In this document: piece after piece, positions 16,631 through 24,347 of the stretch | Layout of the letters: each line of letters begins with the position of its first letter | Numbering within the stretch: the first letter of the stretch is position 1 | Source: Pseudomonadota bacterium | GTDB lineage: Bacteria > Pseudomonadota > Gammaproteobacteria > Steroidobacterales > Woeseiaceae | Length of the DNA: 64,000 nt | Direction of reading: 5' to 3' | NCBI GenBank assembly: GCA_022574185.1 | Contig: JACZSM010000001.1 | Span: 1 to 64,000, forward strand | Program-made: the position numbers and the translations under genes | The notes under the pieces: model-generated | The model's database searches: none | What the model saw: the letters and a program-made list of their open reading frames with translations, nothing else | What the model was told of the DNA's origin: nothing

Positions 16631-18838
16631 GTGAACAAAATTCCTATTCTCAAAGTTGCTGTTAACGTTCCACTGTCCCGCGAGTTCGACTACTTGCCGG
16701 TCAGCGACAATACCGGACCACTACCCGGTACTCGCGTTATCGTGCCGTTCGGCCGCCGCAGGCACGTTGGGCTCGTGATGGGCCATATCGAGCGCAGCGA
16801 GCTGCCATTGAGCAAGATCCGGCGCTGTGTTTCGGCGCTGGATGAGACCGCGTTGCTGTCAGCTGACGATCTCTGGCTGATCCGATTCACAAGTGACTAC
16901 TATCACCACCCGATCGGCGAAGTTGTTGCGGCTGCGCTGCCCGCACTGATGCGCCAGGGCAAAGTCCTGTTTCCGACACTGACCGTTATGGCCATTAGCG
17001 ACGCCGGCATGACGGCAGATATTGAAGCGCTGTCAAAGCGCGCTCCGCGTCAGGCAGAATTACTCGAACTCCTGCGCGACGCTGGTGGCAACGGCGCCGA
17101 AGCCGACTCGCTGACCGAGCAGATGCCTACCTGGCGACGTGCAGCGAATGCCTTACTGGAGAAAGGCCTGATCGCACGATTTGATGCACGAGCAGAGGTG
17201 CCAGAAACTGCGAGCCTTGTGGCCGGCCGGCCGGGACCCAAACTTACTGAAGAGCAAGACAAAGCACTGCAGGACATTCGCGGACGATCCGGCTTTACGG
17301 CGTTCCTGCTTGATGGCGTTACCGGCAGCGGTAAGACCGAGGTCTATCTGCAGTTGATGACGGATGTGCTCGCGAGTGACCGGCAGATACTTATTCTCGT
17401 CCCTGAAATCGGACTGACACCACAGCTTGTGTCGCGCCTGCGCGATCGACTAGGCATCGAGCCGGCCGTACTGCATTCGGGCTTAAGCGACACTGAGCGA
17501 TTGAGCGCATGGCGAGCCGCGCAACAAGGCACGGCAAAGCTTGTCGTTGGCACACGGTCCGCTGTGTTCACTCCAATGCCGCACCTCGGATTGATCGTCG
17601 TCGACGAAGAACATGACCAGTCCTTCAAGCAACAGGAGGGCCTGCGCTATTCCGCGCGAGATCTGGCAATCGCCCGCGCCAAACATCTTGATATCCCCGT
17701 CATCCTGGGCTCCGCAACGCCGACGCTCGAGTCCTTGCAACACTGCCGCTCTGGCAACTACGTGCATATCGTTCTTGCACAGCGCGCCGGTGGCGCAAAA
17801 CCACCATTGATCCGCCTTGTCGATCTCAGTCGAGCGCTGACCAGCGACGGTCTGAGTGAACCGTTGGTGGAGGCGATTGACGAAACTTTACGCACGGCCG
17901 GCCAGGCGCTGGTGTTTCTCAATCGTCGTGGCTTCGCGCCCACATTGATTTGCTCAAGCTGTGCTCATATCGCCGAATGTAGCCGTTGCGACTCGCGCAT
18001 GACCGTGCACGCGAGCGACCGATCTTTGCGTTGCCATCATTGTGGTAGCAGCAGCCCGCTCGACGAGCGCTGTTCGCAGTGTGGTGCTGCGGTCAAACCG
18101 CTGGGTGAAGGCACCGAGCGCCTCGAAGAAGCGCTGTGCCGGCGCTTTCCAGGCCATCGCATCAAGCGCATCGACAGCGACAGCACACAGCGCAAGGGGG
18201 CGATGGCCGAGGCGCTCGCGCTCGCGGAACAAGGTGGCGCGGATATTCTCGTTGGCACACAAATGCTCTCCAAAGGACACCATTTCCCCAAGCTCACCCT
18301 TGTTGGCATCGTCAATGCCGACCAGGGCTTGTTTGGCGCAGACTTTCGCTCGAGTGAACGACTTGCTCAATCGATCATTCAGGTCGCCGGACGTGCGGGC
18401 CGGGAGAGCCGTCAGGGCCAGGTCATCATACAAACCGCATTTCCCGATCATCCGTTCTGGCAACGCCTGATCGATGGTGGTTATCGACAAGTCGCCGACG
18501 ATGCGCTGGCCGAGCGCGAGCAGTCGCGCTGGCCGCCGTTCACGAGGCTGGCGCTGATTCGATCTGCAGCACACAAACAGCGCGATGCTCACGAGTTACT
18601 CGATATCGCAAAGCGTCGCATCGAGGCCCAACGGACCGACTACCTGCGAGTACTGGGTCCTGTCAACGCGCCGATGGCTCGCAAAGCAGGTCGCTATCGT
18701 GCGCAATTGCTGCTGCAAAGTAGCGATCGTAAATCACTGCATGCCGCACTCAAGGATCTGCGCGTCGCGCTCGAAGTCGAACCCGCCGCCCGAAGAGTGC
18801 GCTGGTCGATCGATGTCGATCCAATAGAATTGTTCTAG
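16631..18838 (+). CDS. priA: Primosomal protein N' (replication restart helicase)
   Basis: About 735 residues of PriA, a 3'-5' DNA helicase that recognises stalled forks and reloads the replisome. The N-terminal domain starts ILKVAVNVPLSREFDYLPV. Walker A is GVTGSGKTEVY and Walker B is VVDEEHDQSFKQ. The zinc-binding insert has four Cys pairs in CSSCAHIAECSRCDS...CHHCGSSSPLDERCSQCGA. The end RWSIDVDPIELF is the family terminus. An earlier in-frame GTG at 16607 adds VVFFDFP; neither start has a clear Shine-Dalgarno, and 16631 fits homologs better. The stop TAG is the first triplet of a palindromic repeat. Confidence 0.95.
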   Translation: MNKIPILKVAVNVPLSREFDYLPVSDNTGPLPGTRVIVPFGRRRHVGLVMGHIERSELPLSKIRRCVSALDETALLSADDLWLIRFTSDYYHHPIGEVVAAALPALMRQGKVLFPTLTVMAISDAGMTADIEALSKRAPRQAELLELLRDAGGNGAEADSLTEQMPTWRRAANALLEKGLIARFDARAEVPETASLVAGRPGPKLTEEQDKALQDIRGRSGFTAFLLDGVTGSGKTEVYLQLMTDVLASDRQILILVPEIGLTPQLVSRLRDRLGIEPAVLHSGLSDTERLSAWRAAQQGTAKLVVGTRSAVFTPMPHLGLIVVDEEHDQSFKQQEGLRYSARDLAIARAKHLDIPVILGSATPTLESLQHCRSGNYVHIVLAQRAGGAKPPLIRLVDLSRALTSDGLSEPLVEAIDETLRTAGQALVFLNRRGFAPTLICSSCAHIAECSRCDSRMTVHASDRSLRCHHCGSSSPLDERCSQCGAAVKPLGEGTERLEEALCRRFPGHRIKRIDSDSTQRKGAMAEALALAEQGGADILVGTQMLSKGHHFPKLTLVGIVNADQGLFGADFRSSERLAQSIIQVAGRAGRESRQGQVIIQTAFPDHPFWQRLIDGGYRQVADDALAEREQSRWPPFTRLALIRSAAHKQRDAHELLDIAKRRIEAQRTDYLRVLGPVNAPMARKAGRYRAQLLLQSSDRKSLHAALKDLRVALEVEPAARRVRWSIDVDPIELF

Positions 18839-18867
18839 CCCGGACAATTCATGAATAATCCGAGCTA
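18836..18867. repeat. 32-bp palindrome of the ATTCATGAAT family after priA
   Basis: TAGCCCGGACAATTCA followed by a near-perfect reverse complement ending CCGAGCTA. Its first three bases are the priA stop codon. An ATG within it (18851) opens a 15-codon frame ending at 18898, 16 nt before the argS start. Confidence 0.75.
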
Positions 18868-18914
18868 CGCGTCTGCGCAGCCGAACATATACAGGTAGAA
18901 TCGCCGGCTCGCTG

Positions 18915-20666
18915 ATGAAATCCCTCGTCGCAAAATTAGTCAATGAAGCTCTGACGAAGATGCCCGAGCTCGCTGCTGCTGTTGCCGATCTCGCGGTTGC
19001 CGGCACAGTCGAGCGCACTCGCGATGGCAGCCACGGCGACTTCGCGACGAACGTGGCGATGCGCCTCGCTAAACCCGCGCGAAAAAGTCCGCGTGACCTC
19101 GCGGCGATAATAGTTGCCAATTTGCCGTCAACGGACCTGATCGACAAAGTCGAAATAGCCGGACCAGGTTTCATTAATTTCTACCTGAGCGCCACGGCGT
19201 TTCACGCCGAACTCAAGACAATACTCGAGCGCAATGACAGCTACGGTCGACAGGAGACCAGAGACAAACCACGCATTCTGCTCGAGTTTGTTTCCGCCAA
19301 TCCGACCGGACCATTGCACGTTGGTCACGGCCGTCACGCCGCCTATGGCGCGACCGTCGGCAATCTGCTCGAAGCAGCAGGCTATCCTGTGCAGCGTGAG
19401 TACTACGTTAATGACGCCGGACGGCAGATGGATATCCTGGGCTTGAGTGTCTGGCTACGCTGGCTCGAATCTCAAGGCACGAGCATTCCTTTTCCAAAAG
19501 CAGGCTATCGTGGCGATTACATTCGTGACATTGCAGCGGCAATCGACACCAGCGGTGTCATCACGGTTGATGCCGGCACCTTGCTCGCAGATGTGCCCGG
19601 CGACGATCCCGACGGCGACAAAGAGGCCCATATCGGAGCATTGATAGCGAAAGCAATCAGTGTGCTCGGTACCGATGGTTTCGCTAAAGTTCGCCAACAA
19701 TCTCTCGAGTCGATTCGTAGTGATATCGAAGACGATCTCGCTGAGTTTGGTGTGACGTTTGATCGCTGGTACTCAGAACAGAGCCTGACGACCACCGGCC
19801 GCATCGATACCGCGCTGGCCGTGCTTGAAGAACGCGGCATGTTGTATGTCAAAGATGGCGCGACCTGGTTCCCGGCGACTAAGTTCGGTGATGAGAAAGA
19901 TCGCGTTGTCGTTCGCAAGAATGGCAACAAGACCTACTTCGCCTCCGACATCGCTTATCACTTCGACAAACGCCAACGCGGCTTCGATCACCTGATCAAT
20001 ATTCTCGGTTCCGATCATCACGGTTACGTGGCAAGACTGAAAGCCGGACTCGAAGCGATGGGCTACAAGGCGGATAATCTGGAAGTTGAACTCATACAGT
20101 TCGTCACGCTATATCGCGGCAGCGAGAAACTTGCGATGTCGACACGCTCGGGCGAGTTCGTCACATTGCGGCATTTGCGCGAAGAAATAGGCAATGATGC
20201 AGCACGATTTTTCTATGTCATGCGCTCCAACGACCAGCCTTTCGACTTTGATCTCGAGCTTGCCAAATCGGAGTCAAACGACAATCCGGTACACTACGTC
20301 AGATATGCACATGCGCGGATCGCCAAAGTATTTCGCATACTGACCGAAAAGGGTCTTTCCTGGGACCAGAAAAACGGCTTGTCAAACCTGCATCTGCTGA
20401 CAGAGACGCATGAAAAGGCATTGATGAGCGCTTTAACTCGCTACCCCGAGGTCATAGAACTTGCCGCAGACAATCGTGCTCCGCAGCACCTGGTTCATTA
20501 CCTTCGCGACCTGGCCAGCGACCTGCATTCGTACTACAACGCCCACAGATTCATCGATGACGATGCCGCTACACGTGATACCAGGCTGTACCTGATCAAT
20601 GCAACGAAAATTGTCATCGCGAATGGACTGGCAATCATCGGTGTGTCAGCGCCAGAATCAATGTAA
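18915..20666 (+). CDS. argS: Arginyl-tRNA synthetase
   Basis: 583 residues, class I synthetase charging tRNA-Arg. An N-terminal Add-1 domain is followed by the catalytic core with the HIGH-type motif ANPTGPLHVGHGRHAAYG. The KMSK-type region LAMSTRSGEFVTLRHL lacks the canonical lysine, as is common in ArgRS. The DALR anticodon-binding domain ends in LINATKIVIANGLAIIGV. The ATG at 18915 has no strong Shine-Dalgarno. The TAA stop overlaps the next gene's ATG by one base (TAATG), so argS and the SPOR protein are coupled. Confidence 0.97.
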   Translation: MKSLVAKLVNEALTKMPELAAAVADLAVAGTVERTRDGSHGDFATNVAMRLAKPARKSPRDLAAIIVANLPSTDLIDKVEIAGPGFINFYLSATAFHAELKTILERNDSYGRQETRDKPRILLEFVSANPTGPLHVGHGRHAAYGATVGNLLEAAGYPVQREYYVNDAGRQMDILGLSVWLRWLESQGTSIPFPKAGYRGDYIRDIAAAIDTSGVITVDAGTLLADVPGDDPDGDKEAHIGALIAKAISVLGTDGFAKVRQQSLESIRSDIEDDLAEFGVTFDRWYSEQSLTTTGRIDTALAVLEERGMLYVKDGATWFPATKFGDEKDRVVVRKNGNKTYFASDIAYHFDKRQRGFDHLINILGSDHHGYVARLKAGLEAMGYKADNLEVELIQFVTLYRGSEKLAMSTRSGEFVTLRHLREEIGNDAARFFYVMRSNDQPFDFDLELAKSESNDNPVHYVRYAHARIAKVFRILTEKGLSWDQKNGLSNLHLLTETHEKALMSALTRYPEVIELAADNRAPQHLVHYLRDLASDLHSYYNAHRFIDDDAATRDTRLYLINATKIVIANGLAIIGVSAPESM

Positions 20667-21238
20667 TGGCGCAGCGCAAGAGACGCCTTTCGAAGCGTGT
20701 AGTAGAGAAACAGGATTATCCGGGTTGGGTCTGGATGTTGTTCGGACTGTCGATCGGCCTGTCGGTCGCCTTCGCCGTGTACGTCAATGACCGACAACCA
20801 GCGCCCAATACAGACTCACAGTCGGCCGCGAGTTCCCAGGACACAACTGGCGTCGACGACGAACGCGAGGCAATCACGGTTGCCGACCTGCCGACGGCGA
20901 AACGATTCACGTTCTACGACGATCTGCCAAAATTCGAAGTCGTGATACCCGAACAGGAACCCGACGTCGCGGCCGATGTCGAACCGCGGGCGGTTCTCAG
21001 GGCTGGCGTCTATGTTCTTCAGGCAGGATCATTCTCAGCGTACGCCGATGCCGATCGTCGCCGGGTACAGCTGGCATTCATCGGCATCGAATCACAGATT
21101 CAACGCGTTTCCATTGACGACAGAACCTATCACCGCGTACGAATCGGTCCGATCGACGACCTTGATGAACTCAATATACTGCGCAACCGATTACGTGAGG
21201 AACGAATTGAAGTGCTGCGTATCCGTCTCGGTGATTAG
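20666..21238 (+). CDS. SPOR domain protein (FtsN-like)
   Basis: 190 residues: a basic cytoplasmic N-terminus (MAQRKRRLSKR), one membrane helix (about 21-40, WVWMLFGLSIGLSVAFAVYV), a low-complexity periplasmic linker, and a C-terminal SPOR domain from about 115 (VLQAGSFSAYADADRRRVQLAFIGIESQIQRVSI...RVRIGPID). SPOR domains bind denuded glycan strands at the septum, so a cell-division role is likely. Location after argS is the usual place for the FtsN-like protein in many gammaproteobacteria. It is shorter than E. coli FtsN. Confidence 0.85.
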   Translation: MAQRKRRLSKRVVEKQDYPGWVWMLFGLSIGLSVAFAVYVNDRQPAPNTDSQSAASSQDTTGVDDEREAITVADLPTAKRFTFYDDLPKFEVVIPEQEPDVAADVEPRAVLRAGVYVLQAGSFSAYADADRRRVQLAFIGIESQIQRVSIDDRTYHRVRIGPIDDLDELNILRNRLREERIEVLRIRLGD

Positions 21239-22349
21239 CCGAGCTCAGTATTATTTTCTCCTGGCGTTACTCGCGCTCGGGGCTTGCTCGACTACACCAA
21301 CTGAACCACCGCCGACCCCGAAACCCGCTCGCATAGATCCTGAGCCTGTCGCAGTCGCGGAACCCGACAAGCGCGATCTCCGCATCAGCATCGCCGCAGT
21401 CGGTGACATGATGCTTGGCACCGACTATCCCGAAAACCATCTGCCCGACGATGACGGCGTAAGCTTTCTGCGCGCAGTGACAGCTGTTATTTCTTCGGCC
21501 GACATTGCATTCGGCAATCTGGAAGGCGTATTCGTCGACGGCGGCACTCCGGGCAAGACCTGCAAAAACCCGAACGCGTGTTATCTGTTTCGATCGCCGA
21601 CACGTTACGCGAAACATTTTCAAAATGCCGGATTCGACGTGCTAAGCCTCGCCAACAACCATGCGCGGGACTTTGGTGAAGAAGGCCGGACAATGACGAT
21701 GCAGGCGCTTGACGCCGTCGGTATTTACCACTCGGGCCGCGAGGGTGAATTCGCGAGCTTTACGGTCAACGACCTGAAGGTGGCCGTGCTCGCCTATGCT
21801 GTCACCAGAGACTCTAATTTGCTGCTCGATTACGCGCTCGCCGAGTCAACCGTCGCCGAGTACGCCGCAACGCATGACATTGTCATCGTTTCTTTTCATG
21901 GTGGCGCCGAAGGGGTGGACGCAACACACGTACCGTTCGCCGAAGAAGAATATTATGGCGAGCCCCGCGGCGATGTCGTGTTATTTGCACGCTGCATGGT
22001 TGACGCAGGCGCAGATCTCGTCATCGGCCATGGTCCGCACGTTGTACGCGGCATCGAGCGATACAAAAATCGACTGATCGCGTACAGCCTCGGCAACTTT
22101 GCAACGTACTACGGTATCAGCGTCGCTGGCATCAAGGGCATTGCCCCGATACTGATCACGACGCTTGACGGCGAAGGCCGTTTTGTCGAAGGCGAAGTGA
22201 TCTCAACCGTGCAGATACGTCCCAGTGGCCCCAGCATCGACGACCAACAGCGGGCGTTAAACCTCATACGCGGCTTAAGCATCGAGGACTTCGGCGAACC
22301 TGGACTGATATTTTTACCGGACGGCCGGCTCGTACCCACAGATCGCTAA
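21231..22349 (+). CDS. CapA family (PGA_cap, metallophosphatase-fold) lipoprotein
   Basis: About 372 residues. From GTG 21231 the N-terminus MISRAQYYFLLALLALGAC ends in a lipobox, giving a lipoprotein. The start overlaps the SPOR gene stop by 8 bp and lacks a clear Shine-Dalgarno. The CapA domain shows AAVGDMMLGTDYP, FGNLEGVF, LANNHARDFGEEG, VSFHGGAEG and GHGPHVVRGIERYKNRLIAYSLGNF, the metal-ligand motifs of this family. CapA/PgsA homologs support poly-gamma-glutamate or capsule synthesis; here no capB/capC neighbours are seen, so substrate and role are open. Confidence 0.85.
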   Translation: MISRAQYYFLLALLALGACSTTPTEPPPTPKPARIDPEPVAVAEPDKRDLRISIAAVGDMMLGTDYPENHLPDDDGVSFLRAVTAVISSADIAFGNLEGVFVDGGTPGKTCKNPNACYLFRSPTRYAKHFQNAGFDVLSLANNHARDFGEEGRTMTMQALDAVGIYHSGREGEFASFTVNDLKVAVLAYAVTRDSNLLLDYALAESTVAEYAATHDIVIVSFHGGAEGVDATHVPFAEEEYYGEPRGDVVLFARCMVDAGADLVIGHGPHVVRGIERYKNRLIAYSLGNFATYYGISVAGIKGIAPILITTLDGEGRFVEGEVISTVQIRPSGPSIDDQQRALNLIRGLSIEDFGEPGLIFLPDGRLVPTDR

Positions 22350-22658
22350 ACGCGCATTCGAGTTTGCGCTTCCGTGTAATAGCTCGTCGGTATTTTCCCC
22401 ATAGTCAACACCGTTCTCTACAGATTAGAGCATAGAATGTTGCGTTGACCCGTGGAAATTGTACGTAAAGGCGGGCATTCAGATTTTATTGTCATTGAGG
22501 TTGGTTCGGACAATTGCTAGCTCACTATGTGAAAGAGTTCTCAGTTAATCCCTTGGCCGAGAACTTAAAACTCTTTTTGTGAACGACACCCCATTTATGA
22601 TTCACGGTCGCGCGCATTTTCTGGTCTCGATTACCATAGGCAACGTGGGAGCCAGAAT
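22350..22658. other. 309-bp intergenic region without a recognised gene
   Basis: AT-richer than its surroundings. It holds the hairpin described at 22530-22576 and no frame with a credible start or homology. The promoter of the small membrane protein gene at 22659 must lie here, but no clear -35/-10 pair was found. Confidence 0.5.
22530..22576 (+). terminator. Two alternative hairpins ending in a T-run
   Basis: AGTTCTC (22534-22540) can pair with GAGAACT (22557-22563). Alternatively AAAGAGTT (22530-22537) can pair with AACTCTTT (22567-22574), whose 3' side runs into TTTTT (22572-22576). The two stems share bases 22534-22537 and exclude each other. It could terminate CapA transcripts or be an attenuator-like switch; the first is more likely. 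Confidence 0.35.
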
Positions 22659-22964
22659 ATGTGGTCGCCAACGCCAATCTACGAAAGAGTCCCGCAGGTC
22701 TGGTTTCTGCTGGGTCTGCTGTTCATCACTACTGGATTGTATCTTGGCTTTGAGTTTGCACAGTCCTTTTGGTACATGGCAATCGGATGTTTTTGCTGCG
22801 CATTTGGTGTGGCATTATTCGTGCTTCGACTCGGGGAGCGCCCGAGAGCGTCCGCAGAAACACGTTTGTCTCCGGATTTCGTCTCGGAAGGATCTGCACA
22901 GCCAGCGCCTGCAGCGTCGAATGACGACAATGTGCCTGTGCTGGAGCAATCGGGCAGCGAATGA
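22659..22964 (+). CDS. Small two-helix membrane protein of unknown function
   Basis: 101 residues. MWSPTPIYERVPQVWFLLGLL begins the protein. Two hydrophobic helices (about 14-30 and 36-56, the second with Cys-Cys) are followed by a polar, disordered C-terminus. The start has GGGAG 9 nt upstream, supporting translation. Similar short proteins with a conserved P-x-YER-x-PQ N-terminus are known in gammaproteobacteria without assigned function. It converges with ntrX (18 bp apart). Confidence 0.65.
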   Translation: MWSPTPIYERVPQVWFLLGLLFITTGLYLGFEFAQSFWYMAIGCFCCAFGVALFVLRLGERPRASAETRLSPDFVSEGSAQPAPAASNDDNVPVLEQSGSE

Positions 22965-22982
22965 CAGGTTGATGACCGGAGA

Positions 22983-24347
22983 CTAGTCCCCGGCTGATAC
23001 AGACTTAAAGTCGATGCCGAGTGACCGCAATTTTCGGTACAAGTGCGTGCGTTCCATGCCGACACGCTTGGCGAGCTGTCCGACCTTGCCATCGCACAAC
23101 ACCAGTTGTTGCTTCAGATACGCACGTTCAAATTTCTCTCGCGCCTCCCGAAGTGGCAGCGACAGCAGATCCTGTTTAACGAGCGGCTCGTCCACTGGAG
23201 CACCTGCGGTGACCTCTGCCTCAACCTCTTCAAGTGAAATGTCGTCCTCGGTATTGATCAGCAGCAAGCGGCGCACCATGTTTTTCAGCTCGCGCACATT
23301 GTCCGGCCACGGATAATGGCGTAGCCGATTCTGTGCTGCGACGCTAAATCGGCGAAACGACAACCCCTCCGAGTCTACGAGTTTATCGACATAGTAAGAA
23401 AGAAGCTCAGGGACATCCTCAGAATATTCCCGCAACGGTGGTATGCGCAGGCTCAAGACGCTCAGTTGTGCGACGAGATCACGGCGCAGTGACTCACCAT
23501 TACTTTGTGTGTCGTAGCGAATGCCAACAGTTGCCACGATTCGTGCATCGAGCTTGATGTGCTCACTGCTGTTGGCGCGGCTGAAAGCACGGTCCTCCAG
23601 CACGGCCAGCAAAATTTTCTGGCCAGTGGCATTGAGGTCTGATAGTTCTTCAATTACCAGCGTGCCCTTGACCGCCCGTTCAAACGCGCCTGCATAAATC
23701 TCGCCGCCCTTCTCGCTGCCGAGCAACTGCTCTTCGACATTACTGTCAATTAACGATGCCGCAGTAATTCTGATCAACGGCCCATCACCCCGAGGACTCA
23801 AAGCATGCAGGTATCGTGCGAACGCACTGCGACCCGTGCCGGGCTCGCCGCTCAGCAAAACCGATGCATCATGCTGCGCGTACTGTTGGACCTTCTCACG
23901 CAGCGACTGCATGAGTACGCTGCGGCCAACGGGCGCCAGTAATGATGGCAACAAGCTGCGACCCAACGGTGGTTTGTTAGCCGACTCGAGCGCAGCCTCC
24001 ACAGTGCGCAGCAGTTTGGCCAGTGATAGCGGTTTTTCAATGAAATCGAACGCACCGAGTCGCGTTGCTTCGACTGCCGCGTCGACCGTACCATGACCCG
24101 ACATGATCACTACGGGGCAGACCAGGTCGCCGCTTTCAGACCACTCTCGCAACAGCGTGATACCGTCCGTCTCGGGCATCCAGATGTCCAGAAGAATCAG
24201 ATCAAATTTCTGCTCTGCCCGGGCCGTACGCGCTTCGTTGGCGTCTGCCGCAGCAACAACGCCGTAGCCCTCATCGGACAGGATTTCAGAAATCAATTCG
24301 CGGATATCCGACTCATCATCGACCACCAACACATGAGAACTGCTCAT
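22983..24347 (-). CDS. ntrX: NtrX-type response regulator with degenerate sigma-54 activator domain
   Basis: 454 residues. The receiver domain is at 1-120, with the phosphoacceptor D54 in LILLDIWMPETDG. A AAA+ domain follows, and a C-terminal Fis-type HTH (KVGQLAKRVGMERTHLYRKLRSLGI) ends the protein. The AAA+ motifs deviate: Walker A is GEPGTGRS (167-174, Arg for Lys), Walker B is GTLVIEEL (228-235), and the sigma-54-contacting GAFTGA loop is replaced by GGEIYAGAF. It may bind DNA without activating sigma-54, as proposed for other NtrX proteins. The start overlaps ntrY by ATGA, giving an NtrY-NtrX pair likely linked to nitrogen or redox/envelope sensing. Confidence 0.88.
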   Translation of the reverse strand: MSSSHVLVVDDESDIRELISEILSDEGYGVVAAADANEARTARAEQKFDLILLDIWMPETDGITLLREWSESGDLVCPVVIMSGHGTVDAAVEATRLGAFDFIEKPLSLAKLLRTVEAALESANKPPLGRSLLPSLLAPVGRSVLMQSLREKVQQYAQHDASVLLSGEPGTGRSAFARYLHALSPRGDGPLIRITAASLIDSNVEEQLLGSEKGGEIYAGAFERAVKGTLVIEELSDLNATGQKILLAVLEDRAFSRANSSEHIKLDARIVATVGIRYDTQSNGESLRRDLVAQLSVLSLRIPPLREYSEDVPELLSYYVDKLVDSEGLSFRRFSVAAQNRLRHYPWPDNVRELKNMVRRLLLINTEDDISLEEVEAEVTAGAPVDEPLVKQDLLSLPLREAREKFERAYLKQQLVLCDGKVGQLAKRVGMERTHLYRKLRSLGIDFKSVSAGD

